Of a stretch of 64,000 nucleotides of DNA, positions 42,737-51,536 are shown piece by piece. The number at the start of each line of letters is the position of its first letter. The stretch's first letter is position 1. Location of the stretch: positions 1 to 64,000 of the forward strand of contig JBBRZE010000019.1 in the NCBI GenBank assembly GCA_038236995.1. Direction: 5' to 3'. The position numbers and the translations under genes were made by a program. The notes under the pieces are model-generated. The model did no database searches. It was not told the DNA's origin and was given only the letters and a program-made list of their open reading frames with translations. Source of the stretch: JAAFHB01 sp038236995. GTDB lineage: Bacteria > Bacteroidota > Bacteroidia > Bacteroidales > Prolixibacteraceae.

Positions 42737-43648
42737 CTATTTCCTCACAAACATGGCCTTAATAATATGCCAAACCATATTCGGATTTTCTTTAAGACGA
42801 CGTGTCGAATAACTGAACCACTGTTTTCCGTAGGGGACGTAAACCCGTATCCTGTGTCCGCGATCGACAATTGATTGCCTTAATTTAGGTGTTACGCCAT
42901 ATAGCATTTGAAATTCATACTTATCTTTGGGAATATTCAACTCACTGATTAATTCATACGCCTTATCAATCAAATATTTATCATGAGTAGCAATACCAAC
43001 GTAAATTCCGTTTTGGAGCATAAAACGTAAATCTTCAATATAATGATCCCTTATTTCCTGATAGCCTTTGTATGCGATTCGCTCGTCTTCAATATAAATT
43101 CCTTTGCAAAGTCTGAAACTCAAAGGGGCTTCCGGGAGGTTTAAATCCATCAGGTTTCTGACATCTTCAAGTGTCCGGCGCATGTATGCCTGTACAACTA
43201 ATCCGACCCGTGTGGGGAATTCCAATTTTAAGCGTCTGAAAATCGCAATTTCATTGGAGGTACATTCTGAATCCTCCATATCGATTCTTATAAAGGAGTT
43301 GCACTGATCGGCAACTTCAACAATATCATATAAGTTTCGGTAGCAAGCCTCCAGATCGAGCAACAGACCAAACATGGATGGTTTCACAGAAAAATGGCCA
43401 TCTATTTTTTCATCCGTAAATCGTTTAATCAAATCGATATAATGCCTCTTATAGTTTTCTGCATCTGAGAGATTCTTACTGTACTCACCAAGTAAGTCTA
43501 CTGAAACCATAATTCCGTTTTGGTTTAGCGCACGCGATTCTGCAAGTGCATCAGTGATATATTCTCCTGCGATATAACGTTTTGAAAAAACCCACACAAT
43601 TTTCTCAGGGAAATAGGGAAGCATTTTAGCAATTAAAGTATTGATCAT
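42737..43648 (-). CDS. Proline dehydrogenase family protein
   Basis: 303 aa monofunctional FAD-dependent TIM barrel. Oxidises proline to pyrroline-5-carboxylate, which feeds the PruA reaction encoded at 27622. Motifs: GIMVSVDLLGEYSKN, FSVKPSMFGLLLD, FIRIDMEDSECTSNEI, VGLVVQAYMRRTLEDV, LCKGIYIED, VGIATHDKYLI, YEFQMLYGVTP and the proline-binding VPYGKQWFSYSTRRLKENPN (conserved RR and E). It is separated from pruA by 13 kb, so the pathway is not a single operon. Confidence 0.92.
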   Translation of the reverse strand: MINTLIAKMLPYFPEKIVWVFSKRYIAGEYITDALAESRALNQNGIMVSVDLLGEYSKNLSDAENYKRHYIDLIKRFTDEKIDGHFSVKPSMFGLLLDLEACYRNLYDIVEVADQCNSFIRIDMEDSECTSNEIAIFRRLKLEFPTRVGLVVQAYMRRTLEDVRNLMDLNLPEAPLSFRLCKGIYIEDERIAYKGYQEIRDHYIEDLRFMLQNGIYVGIATHDKYLIDKAYELISELNIPKDKYEFQMLYGVTPKLRQSIVDRGHRIRVYVPYGKQWFSYSTRRLKENPNMVWHIIKAMFVRK

Positions 43649-43866
43649 TTTTTTGTCGGATTAGCCTTGAAATTCTATTATTGTTAAACTTTGTAAAAAT
43701 ATGGCGCTATTACCGGATGATCTATGATGTTTATCAATACATATGACCAATTTTAATATTTTTACATGACGTAAGGAATCCTTAATGTTTGAGCGAAGTT
43801 CAATCCCAACTTAATTGAAATTATTTTTGGATGATTTTGCTGGTTAAAACAAAAATATTTAAGGTA

Positions 43867-43897
43867 GTTTTACGCTTCAACTTTTCAATTATATTTG
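43867..43897 (+). promoter_or_regulatory. Promoter-like element for the OmpH gene
   Basis: TATATTTG at 43890-43897 matches the -7 consensus; GTTTTA around 43867-43872 is a weak -33 at a 17- to 20-bp distance. The box is about 35-45 bp before the start. Confidence 0.4.
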
Positions 43898-43939
43898 TCA
43901 CGCAAAATTTTTACATAGAATAAAACATAAATGCTTTTT

Positions 43940-44530
43940 ATGAAGAACTCGACTATTGTGAATATCGTTTTGGCGCTTGCAGTTGCAGGTCTTTACATTA
44001 TTTATTTCACAGGTAATAAAAAAGACAAATCGACTGAGGCTAATATGGTAAAAGGGGAAGACAAACCTTTGACCATTGCGTATGTGAAAATGGATTCGAT
44101 GCTTTTCACCTACGAACTTGCTAAAAAATTAAATTCCCAATTTGCAGAGAAAAGGGAATCTTATAAAAAAGAGTACACGGATAAACGGATTAAATTCGAG
44201 CGGGATTTGGCATCCTTTCAGGAAAAAGTTCAGCGTGGCGGATTCTTAACAGAAGACCGTGCTCGTCAGGAACAGGAACGTCTGGGAGCTGTTCAGCAGG
44301 AAATCCAAAAGATGGATTATGATTTCACACAGAAATTAAGTGAAATACAAGGGCAAATCAATCAGCAAATTGTCGACAGTATCTCTTCATTCTTGAAAAG
44401 CTATAACGAAGCAAAGAAATATGACGTTATTTTAAACAGTGCTAGTATGCTGGAGGGTTCTCCTCAATTCAACATAACGAAAGAGGTCACTCAGGGATTG
44501 AATGATAGGTATAAATCCTTTACAAAATAA
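43940..44530 (+). CDS. OmpH/Skp-family periplasmic chaperone-like protein
   Basis: About 196 aa. An N-terminal hydrophobic helix (IVNIVLALAVAGLYIIYF) may be an uncleaved anchor. It is followed by LTIAYVKMDSMLFTYELAKKLNSQF, a long charged coiled coil (REIKQEL-like repeats, QEKVQRGGFLTEDRARQEQE, KMDYDFTQKLSEIQGQINQQ) and the C-terminal YDVILNSASML, the OmpH layout. Skp-type proteins hold outer membrane proteins in the periplasm. ATG at 43940 gives the usual MKNS start; an ATG three codons earlier (43931) is possible. A strong terminator follows. Confidence 0.88.
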   Translation: MKNSTIVNIVLALAVAGLYIIYFTGNKKDKSTEANMVKGEDKPLTIAYVKMDSMLFTYELAKKLNSQFAEKRESYKKEYTDKRIKFERDLASFQEKVQRGGFLTEDRARQEQERLGAVQQEIQKMDYDFTQKLSEIQGQINQQIVDSISSFLKSYNEAKKYDVILNSASMLEGSPQFNITKEVTQGLNDRYKSFTK

Positions 44531-44543
44531 AAAAATAAGAGAC

Positions 44544-44582
44544 CCGTCTGTCCTTCAGATGACCGGACAGACGGTTTTTTTT
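44544..44582 (+). terminator. Strong intrinsic terminator after the OmpH gene
   Basis: CCGTCTGTCC (44544-44553) pairs perfectly with GGACAGACGG (44565-44574), followed by eight T (44575-44582). The next gene starts only 4 bp after the T-run, so its promoter must lie inside or before this hairpin. Confidence 0.92.
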
Positions 44583-44586
44583 CTTA

Positions 44587-45864
44587 ATGGATATTCTTCA
44601 ACACTATATCGTTCAGCAAACCGATCAATATTCAAGATGCCTTGACCATCCTATAAAGGGAGCTTCAATTTTTTTCGTGATCCCTTGTTACAACGAGCCT
44701 GATATACTTACAACGCTCAATTCACTCGCCGCCTGCAATCCTCCAACAGCTAAAATATCGGTGCTTATAGTCATCAACGACGCAGAAGACTCCTCTGCAG
44801 TGGCTATTGCACAGAATGAATTAACATCAAAATGTATAGTGCAATGGCAATTACAACATCAGCAATTATTTTTTGATGTACAACGAATAGTAGCTTCTTC
44901 CCTTCCAAAAAAATGGGCGGGTGTTGGTTGGGCTCGAAAAATCGGGATGGACGAAGCTGTCAAACAAATTGTTAAAAACAATATTACGGATGGAATACTA
45001 GTTTCTTTCGATGCAGACAGTACAGTTTTACCAAACTACCTGCGAACGATTGAATCTGCCTTTAATGATCACCCGACGTACAACTTCTTTACAATTCGTT
45101 TCGAACATCCTTTTCATGATCAGGCGTTAAGTGAATCATTTCGCGAAGGGATTATCCGTTACGAACTCCATATGCGTTATTATAGAAACGCTTTACAATG
45201 GACCGGCTACCCTCATCCAATTCACACAGTCGGTTCGAGCTTTGCCTTAAAAGCATCAGCATATGCCAAACAAGGGGGGATGAACAGACGGAAAGCAGGC
45301 GAAGATTTTTATTTTTTGCACAAACTGGTATTACTTGGCCATTATGGGAATATCAATTCCACAACTGTTTTTCCGGCCGCCCGTCAATCCGACCGGGTAC
45401 CATTCGGAACAGGTGCAGCCATGAAAAAATGGATTGAAGGGAGTCCTGAATTGAATTTTACCTATTCACTCAAAGCATTCGGCAATCTAAAACCGTTGTT
45501 TTCGAATATTTCTCAATTTTGGCAAATGGAATCTTCCGAAATAGAAAAAGTAATCGGAACGATGCATCCTACCTTGCAATCATTTTGTAAAAACTCCCAA
45601 ACGATTGATAAACTGATCGAACTACGAAGTAACTGCTCAAACGTAAAAGTCCTCGAAAAAAGGGTGTTTCATTTGATGGATGCATTTTGGATTTTAAAAT
45701 ATCTGAATTTTGCACACGACACATCTTATATTCACGGTGACCTTCAAGCCGAAGCGACTAATCTACTGCAACATATTGGAATTCAGGCCGAAAATAATTT
45801 TACACTTGAAAATCTTCTTGAAATTTACAGAAATTTAGATACAAGAATTGAAAATTGTAGTTAG
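44587..45864 (+). CDS. GT2-like glycosyltransferase family protein
   Basis: 425 aa. GT-A elements are SIFFVIPCYNEPDILTTLNSL, VLIVINDAEDSS and ILVSFDADSTVLPNYL (DxD). A later part carries HTVGSSFALKASAYAKQGGM and RKAGEDFYFLHKLVLLG, equivalent to the acceptor-side ED motif. No membrane helix is evident. It is annotated in other Bacteroidota as a cytoplasmic GT2-like protein; sugar and acceptor are unknown. It begins immediately after the OmpH terminator. Confidence 0.85.
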   Translation: MDILQHYIVQQTDQYSRCLDHPIKGASIFFVIPCYNEPDILTTLNSLAACNPPTAKISVLIVINDAEDSSAVAIAQNELTSKCIVQWQLQHQQLFFDVQRIVASSLPKKWAGVGWARKIGMDEAVKQIVKNNITDGILVSFDADSTVLPNYLRTIESAFNDHPTYNFFTIRFEHPFHDQALSESFREGIIRYELHMRYYRNALQWTGYPHPIHTVGSSFALKASAYAKQGGMNRRKAGEDFYFLHKLVLLGHYGNINSTTVFPAARQSDRVPFGTGAAMKKWIEGSPELNFTYSLKAFGNLKPLFSNISQFWQMESSEIEKVIGTMHPTLQSFCKNSQTIDKLIELRSNCSNVKVLEKRVFHLMDAFWILKYLNFAHDTSYIHGDLQAEATNLLQHIGIQAENNFTLENLLEIYRNLDTRIENCS

Positions 45865-45889
45865 CTTTGCCGGCTAAAATATATAGAAG

Positions 45890-46120
45890 ATGATCACGTT
45901 AAAAATTGTCCTGATTGCAATAGCCCTGGTTTCAACAGCTATTCTTGCATTATCAATCCGGATTGTACTTGTAAAAGATGGAAAATTCCCTGAGACGCAT
46001 ATAAGCAGAAATCCTGAGATGAAGAAAAAAGGTATTCTTTGTGTAAAAGCAATGGATGGGATGGACCAGGCAAAAGCTGAAATTCAGAACAGATACAAAA
46101 ATGTTACTGTAGTAAAGTGA
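45890..46120 (+). CDS. Small single-pass membrane protein conserved in Bacteroidota
   Basis: 76 aa. A membrane helix (LKIVLIAIALVSTAILALSIRIVLV) is followed by the conserved stretch KFPETHISRNPEMKKKGI with a nearby Cys. The FPxTHxSxN...M.KxGIxC pattern recurs in small Bacteroidota membrane proteins of unknown function. Lies 25 bp after the GT2-like gene and may be co-transcribed. Confidence 0.7.
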   Translation: MITLKIVLIAIALVSTAILALSIRIVLVKDGKFPETHISRNPEMKKKGILCVKAMDGMDQAKAEIQNRYKNVTVVK

Positions 46121-46286
46121 ACTGAATTTTTAATATTCCGGTCTCTACCAGAACTTTAAGTCATATATTATTTAGCACTAAATACTACTTTTTGATTCTT
46201 TACAAAAATAATTACCCGAAATATTACAAGACGGACACAATTCTTAAATATTCAAATGTTACATTTGCCCCGATAATTTTTCGGTA

Positions 46287-46985
46287 ATGGATTTAAAATT
46301 TAGAAAAGCATCTGACATATATAAGATAATTAGGGAAAACAAGTATTTTTTACTTCCGTTCATTCTTTCAATTTCTTTAATTTCAGCTCTTTTAGGAATT
46401 TACGGTAACGAACGTTTATTCCTTCATTTAAATGGTCTCCACTCAAAGTTTGCTGATTTCTTTTTTCTATTCTCTACCAACCTGGGAGATGGAATTATTG
46501 CTTTTTTTCTTGTGGTAATTTTGCTTTGGGTTTCCTTTCGAGATGCCCTGACTTTTTTGGTTATAACCATATTAATCACCATTACTGTAACCATATTGAA
46601 AAATGTCTTTTTTCCCGAATTTTATCGTCCTGTAGCATATTTCGAATACACTGAGGCAGTAAGACTTGTAACAGGTTATGATCCCCCAATGTATTGTACT
46701 TTCCCCTCAGGTCATTCAGCTACAGCTTTTAGTGTTTATTTCTATTTGTCTATATTGAGCAAAAAACAAATTGTAAAATTCTTTTTGTTTGTCATTGCGT
46801 TTTTGGTGGCCTATTCGCGGATTTATCTGTCGGCTCATTTCCCTGAAGATGTAGTTGTAGGTTCCTCTATCGCAGTAACAATCACAATTTTGTGTTATTA
46901 TTTTGGCCAACAATTAAAAAGTAGAAGGCTGAATAAGAAACTCGTATTTAAACCTAAGATTTCTGTCAGACAATTACCGATATGA
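46287..46985 (+). CDS. PAP2-superfamily membrane phosphatase
   Basis: 232 aa with about six membrane helices. The three PAP2 motifs are present: KNVFFPEFYRP (Kx6RP), FPSGHSATAFSVYF (PSGH) and SRIYLSAHFPEDVVVG (SRx5HxxxD). It could recycle undecaprenyl pyrophosphate or dephosphorylate lipid A. Its stop overlaps the start of the GT39 gene by 4 bp, linking it to lipid-linked sugar transfer. Confidence 0.92.
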   Translation: MDLKFRKASDIYKIIRENKYFLLPFILSISLISALLGIYGNERLFLHLNGLHSKFADFFFLFSTNLGDGIIAFFLVVILLWVSFRDALTFLVITILITITVTILKNVFFPEFYRPVAYFEYTEAVRLVTGYDPPMYCTFPSGHSATAFSVYFYLSILSKKQIVKFFLFVIAFLVAYSRIYLSAHFPEDVVVGSSIAVTITILCYYFGQQLKSRRLNKKLVFKPKISVRQLPI

Positions 46986-48625
46986 TCCGAAACATTTCGA
47001 TAGAAACCCGGTTCAGGGTTTTAATTATTTTCATAGGCCTTCTTCTGTTTCTGCCTTTTAATGGGTTGGTTCATTTGTTCGATTGGGATGAGATTAATTT
47101 TGCAGAATCGGCCCGCGAGATGATTACAACCGGCGATTACAGTACCGTGCGTATCAACTTTATTCCTTTTTGGGAAAAACCTCCGCTATTTATATGGATG
47201 CAAGTTTTGAGCATGAAATTTTTTGGAATAAATGAGTTTGCAGCCAGGTTTCCCAATACAATATGTGGTGTGCTGACCTTGCTTTCGTTGTTTGAAATAG
47301 GTAAAGTTCTAAGAAATTATAAATTTGGATTGCTTTGGGCTTTGACATATGGAGCATCAGTTTTACCATTTTTATATTTCAAATCAGGAATTATCGATCC
47401 GTGGTTTAACCTTTTTATCTTCACTTCATTATATTTCGCATTTAAGCACTTTAATCAAAGAGAATCGAACCCAAAGGGGTTTTTAAATGTGATTTTATCA
47501 GCCGGCATTCTGGGTTTGGCCGTCTTGACAAAAGGACCCGTTGCAATTTTGCTATTTGGAGTTACGCTCCTCATATTCATTTTGATACAACGAAAAATAA
47601 AATCATTAAAATGGATCGATATATTGATATTCACCCTCGTTTTAATTATTACCGGAGGATCTTATCACATCTATCAAATGTTTTTAGGAAACTGGCAGTT
47701 GATATACGATTTTTTCATTTATCAGCTACGACTGATGAAAACTGAGGATGCCGGACATGGTGGAAGTATTTTGTATCATCCATTGGTATTGTTTATTGGT
47801 GTATTTCCTACCTCCATTCTGGCATTAAATGTTTTTTTCAGAAAGGTCAATATCAATATTGATTATAAAAGATTAATGGTAATATTGTTCCTGGTTGTGC
47901 TAGTGATTTTTTCGTTGGTTCAAACAAAAATTGTCCATTACAGTTCACTATGCTATTTCCCGCTTAGCTACCTCGCTGCAGTTTCGGTTTATGATATCTG
48001 TTACAAGGGGGGAGTCCTTAACACCTTGACGAAATTGCTTCTTTTGGTGGTAGGTTTTGTTTACGCAATCATCCCTGGCTTATTGCAATTAATAACTACT
48101 ACGATATCACCCGATGTATTAAAAAAGTTTATCAACGACGATTTTGCTTTAGCATGTATTAACAGCACAGTTAGTTGGAGCGGATTCGAGTTCATCCTGG
48201 GTTTGGCATTTGGAGTAATCCTGATCGTCTCTGTATTTTATTTGCACGGGATCAAACAAATACTTACCATTTATAGCAGTACCGCCATATTTATATTCAT
48301 GTTTATGTTTGTATTGGTTCCTAAGATTGAGAAGTATTCTCAGGGAGCTGCTATTGAGTTTATTTCAGCCTTTAAAGGTAAACCCGTATGGGTTTCCACT
48401 TTGGGTTATTATAGTTATGCCCCCTATTTTTACGCAGATAAACAGAAAAGAGCCACCACAGAAATTGACGAGACAGAATTTTTACTGCATGGCAACACAG
48501 GTTGCGATGTTTATTTTGTCACCAAGATAACCGAATTGCAAACAATTCTCGTTGAATATCCTCAACTTGCAGTTGTTGAGCAAAAGGGCGGATTTGTATT
48601 GCTTAAACGAATATTTAACAAATAA
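46982..48625 (+). CDS. Glycosyltransferase family 39 (ArnT/PMT-like) membrane protein
   Basis: 547 aa GT-C enzyme with about 11-12 membrane helices. The first periplasmic loop contains FDWDEINFAESAREM (catalytic Asp/Glu region) and FIPFWEKPPLFIWMQ, the hallmark of ArnT-like GT39 proteins, followed by GINEFAARFPN. It transfers a sugar from a polyprenyl-phosphate donor to a periplasmic acceptor such as lipid A. It lies between PAP2 (4-bp overlap) and a GT2 that could make the donor (3 bp downstream). Confidence 0.92.
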   Translation: MIRNISIETRFRVLIIFIGLLLFLPFNGLVHLFDWDEINFAESAREMITTGDYSTVRINFIPFWEKPPLFIWMQVLSMKFFGINEFAARFPNTICGVLTLLSLFEIGKVLRNYKFGLLWALTYGASVLPFLYFKSGIIDPWFNLFIFTSLYFAFKHFNQRESNPKGFLNVILSAGILGLAVLTKGPVAILLFGVTLLIFILIQRKIKSLKWIDILIFTLVLIITGGSYHIYQMFLGNWQLIYDFFIYQLRLMKTEDAGHGGSILYHPLVLFIGVFPTSILALNVFFRKVNINIDYKRLMVILFLVVLVIFSLVQTKIVHYSSLCYFPLSYLAAVSVYDICYKGGVLNTLTKLLLLVVGFVYAIIPGLLQLITTTISPDVLKKFINDDFALACINSTVSWSGFEFILGLAFGVILIVSVFYLHGIKQILTIYSSTAIFIFMFMFVLVPKIEKYSQGAAIEFISAFKGKPVWVSTLGYYSYAPYFYADKQKRATTEIDETEFLLHGNTGCDVYFVTKITELQTILVEYPQLAVVEQKGGFVLLKRIFNK

Positions 48626-48628
48626 TAA

Positions 48629-49372
48629 ATGATACTTAACAAAACCGTTGCAGTTGTAATGCCTGCATATAATGCTGAAGAGACGCTTGAAATTACTCTG
48701 AGCGAAGTTCCGATGGATATTGTTGATTACGTGATTCTTGTTGATGATTGTAGCAGTGATGAAACCAGCAAATTAGCGTCAAAGCTTAATATCCAGTATG
48801 TGATTAAGCATGATAAGAACAAAGGATATGGAGGCAATCAAAAAACTTGTTATAACAAAGCTCTTGAAATAAACGCGGATATCGTAGTGATGTTGCATCC
48901 TGATTACCAATATACGCCTAAGCTCATTCATTCAATGTGCTATCTTATTGCAAATGATGTCTATCCTGTTGTTTTTGGGAGCAGGATCTTAGGCGTGGGT
49001 GCGGTCAAAGGTGGAATGCCTGTATACAAATTCATTGCAAACAGGTTTCTTACCTTATTTCAAAACCTGGTCTTGTGGCAAAAATTATCGGAATATCACA
49101 CTGGTTACAGGGCATTTAACACCGAGGTACTGCGGAAAATCAATTACGAGGATAATTCGGATGATTTTATTTTCGACAATGAAATGATTGCCCAGATTTT
49201 TAGTGCTGGATATGAAATCGCTGAAATCACCTGTCCTACACGATATTTTAAGGAAGCTTCGTCAATTAGCTTTCTTAGAAGTGTAAAATATGGATTTGGA
49301 GTTTTAAAAGTGTCGATCCTTTACAGACTGCACAAGTGGAATATAATTAAATACAGACTATTAGAGAGATAA
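48629..49372 (+). CDS. GT2 glycosyltransferase, dolichyl/undecaprenyl-phosphate-sugar synthase type
   Basis: 247 aa: VAVVMPAYNAEETLEITLSE, ILVDDCSSDETSKLASK, HDKNKGYGGNQKTCYNKAL, VVMLHPDYQYTPKLI (DxD-like), FGSRILGVGAVKGGMP and YHTGYRAFNTEVL. There are no clear C-terminal membrane helices. The likely role is to load a sugar onto a lipid phosphate carrier used by the adjacent GT39 protein. Last gene of the PAP2-GT39-GT2 operon, followed by a hairpin at 49434-49460. Confidence 0.9.
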   Translation: MILNKTVAVVMPAYNAEETLEITLSEVPMDIVDYVILVDDCSSDETSKLASKLNIQYVIKHDKNKGYGGNQKTCYNKALEINADIVVMLHPDYQYTPKLIHSMCYLIANDVYPVVFGSRILGVGAVKGGMPVYKFIANRFLTLFQNLVLWQKLSEYHTGYRAFNTEVLRKINYEDNSDDFIFDNEMIAQIFSAGYEIAEITCPTRYFKEASSISFLRSVKYGFGVLKVSILYRLHKWNIIKYRLLER

Positions 49373-49433
49373 TATTCTGCTTTAGGGAGAACCTGAATTA
49401 CAACTATCCCTTATGTCTCAACTTTGAAAAAAC

Positions 49434-49460
49434 AGGGTGTCCCATTGTCTGAGACACCCT
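49434..49460. terminator. Bidirectional terminator between convergent operons
   Basis: AGGGTGTC (49434-49441) pairs with GACACCCT (49453-49460), 11-nt loop, with an A-run before and ATTTTATTATT after. It separates the GT2 gene (stop 49372) from the biotin-carrier gene (stop 49467). Confidence 0.82.
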
Positions 49461-49466
49461 ATTTTA

Positions 49467-49787
49467 TTATTCAATTGTGATCATCACCGTATTTTTGGGA
49501 ATCCGGTCACCTTTTGCAACATTGATGCTTTTAATTACACCATCAAAAGGCATTTGCACCTTCGTGTACATCTTCATTGCTTCGAGCGTCAATAACATAT
49601 CACCCTCTTTGCATTTCTGTCCGGGACTTGCAAAAACTTCAATTACAGATCCAGGGATAATTGAACGAACCTCTTTGGGATCGGACTTCTGCCACTTTTT
49701 ACGTTTATCAAATTTCGTAGTCGTCAATGTCAGATATTTGGCACTGTTAACAACGAAATCCTGATATTTAGAGTTATTTTCTTCCAT
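49467..49787 (-). CDS. Biotin carboxyl carrier protein domain of an acyl-CoA carboxylase/decarboxylase
   Basis: 106 aa with the biotinylation motif LEAMKMYTKVQ (biotin on the Lys of EAMKM). Before it is VIEVFASPGQKCKEGDMLLT, after it PFDGVIKSINVAKGD, the two halves of the barrel-sandwich hybrid. The N-terminal 35 residues are a linker. It works with the carboxyltransferase encoded 29 bp upstream on the same strand. No biotin carboxylase gene is visible in the window. Confidence 0.92.
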   Translation of the reverse strand: MEENNSKYQDFVVNSAKYLTLTTTKFDKRKKWQKSDPKEVRSIIPGSVIEVFASPGQKCKEGDMLLTLEAMKMYTKVQMPFDGVIKSINVAKGDRIPKNTVMITIE

Positions 49788-49816
49788 AATTAAATTTTAT
49801 TTCACAAAAATACCGA

Positions 49817-51361
49817 TCAAAATGGTGGAATACCATGTTTCTTAGCAGGACGCTGATCAACTTTACTACCCGAAACTTCGAGTGAGTGGATCAATCTTGC
49901 CCTTGTCTCCGATGGTTCAATCACTTCATCGATGTATCCTTTCGCTGCAGCAACAAACGGATTTGCAAACTTATCTTTGTACTCCTGAATTTTTTGCTTC
50001 CTCATTTCCGCAGGATTTTCTGCTTCGTCAATCTCTTTCTTAAAAACAATATTCGCTGCTCCCTCAGGCCCCATCACAGCGATTTCTGCAGTTGGCCAGG
50101 CGAAGACAAAGTCCGCTCCAAGGTGACGTGAATTCATTGCAATATAACCACCACCATAAGCTTTACGAATAATAATTGTTACTTTTGGTACAGTAGCTTC
50201 ACTGTAAGCATAGAGTAATTTTGCACCGTGCCTGATTACTCCGGCATGTTCCTGGTCGACACCCGGCAAATAACCTGGCATATCTTCCAATGTCACAATC
50301 GGAATACCAAATGCATCACAATATCGGATAAAGCGCGCGGCTTTATCGGAGCTGTCACAATCAAGTACTCCAGCTAAATACATTGGCTGATTAGCAACAA
50401 ATCCAATTGTATTTCCCTGAATTCGCCCGAAGCCTATAACAATGTTCTTCGCAAAATATTCCATAATTTCAAAAAAGTCAGATCCATCAGTCACTGCTTT
50501 GATGATATCGCGAATATCGTAAGGAAGGTGCGGATCAACTGGAACAATCTCCTCAATGCTTTTCTTTAAAAGTGGTTCCTGAATCGGAAATTTAAGTGCC
50601 TTTTGAGCATTGTTCCATGGGATGAAGGTAATCAGCTTTTTGATTTGCTCGAAACACTCGTCTTCACTTTTAGCGAAGAAATGTGCATTTCCTGTTATCT
50701 CACTATGAACCATAGCCCCACCAAGCTCCTCCATCGAAATTTCTTCGCCAAGGACGCTTTTGATAACACCGGGACCAGTGATAAACATTTTCGAAATATT
50801 TTCAACTACAAATACAAAGTCTGTAAGTGCAGGCGAATACACTGCACCACCGGCACATGGACCGAGGATAACAGAGATCTGGGGAATTACTCCTGATGCA
50901 ATCGTATTACGGTAAAATATTTCACCATATCCGGCAAGTGAGTTTACACCTTCCTGAATACGTGCACCACCCGAATCATTAATCCCGATTAGCGGAACAC
51001 GCATTTTCAGCGCGTGATCCATAATTTTTGTAATCTTACGTGCATGCATAAGTCCCAATGATCCCCCTGCTACCGTAAAATCCTGTGCATAGATTGCCAC
51101 AGGTTGATTGTACATGGTTCCGGTTCCAATGATTACACCATCACCATGTAATACTTTTTTCTCCATGTCGAAATCACGGCCTGTGTGTTCAACAAAAAGA
51201 TCGTACTCGTGAAAAGAATTCTCGTCCAGAATAGCTTTTATCCTTTCACGGGCAGTCTTCTTACCCATGGCCACCTGCTTCTCGATGGCTTTTTCGCCAC
51301 CTCCCTGCTGGGCCTCCTTTTTTCTCTTCCGGAGGTCAAGGATGTTTCTCTTAAATGACAT
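49817..51361 (-). CDS. Acyl-CoA carboxylase beta / carboxyltransferase subunit (PccB/MmdA type)
   Basis: 514 aa carboxyltransferase of the crotonase-like superfamily. Motifs: DGVIIGTGTMYNQPVAIYAQDF, LIGINDSGGARIQEGVNSLAGY, VILGPCAGGAVYSPALTDF, MFITGPGVIKSVLGEE, MEELGGAMVHSEITGNAHFF, VDQEHAGVIRHGAKLLYAYSE and AYGGGYIAMNSRHLGADF. It would transfer carboxyl between biotin and propionyl-CoA or methylmalonyl-CoA. The gene pair fits propionyl-CoA carboxylase or the methylmalonyl-CoA decarboxylase module; the sequence does not separate them. Forms an operon with the carrier gene downstream. Confidence 0.92.
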   Translation of the reverse strand: MSFKRNILDLRKRKKEAQQGGGEKAIEKQVAMGKKTARERIKAILDENSFHEYDLFVEHTGRDFDMEKKVLHGDGVIIGTGTMYNQPVAIYAQDFTVAGGSLGLMHARKITKIMDHALKMRVPLIGINDSGGARIQEGVNSLAGYGEIFYRNTIASGVIPQISVILGPCAGGAVYSPALTDFVFVVENISKMFITGPGVIKSVLGEEISMEELGGAMVHSEITGNAHFFAKSEDECFEQIKKLITFIPWNNAQKALKFPIQEPLLKKSIEEIVPVDPHLPYDIRDIIKAVTDGSDFFEIMEYFAKNIVIGFGRIQGNTIGFVANQPMYLAGVLDCDSSDKAARFIRYCDAFGIPIVTLEDMPGYLPGVDQEHAGVIRHGAKLLYAYSEATVPKVTIIIRKAYGGGYIAMNSRHLGADFVFAWPTAEIAVMGPEGAANIVFKKEIDEAENPAEMRKQKIQEYKDKFANPFVAAAKGYIDEVIEPSETRARLIHSLEVSGSKVDQRPAKKHGIPPF

Positions 51362-51536
51362 AAGTGCGTTTTAAATTACTAATTCATCGTTTATTACCAG
51401 AGTCAAACATTGATTGGTCTAAAAAATCCGGTTGCAAAAATACAACATTTTAGACTTTTAACTACCTGATTTTAAAATAAAACTTTACTAAATCTTTATG
51501 AATCAAAGAATAGACCATGCTGGTAAAATATTCTAA

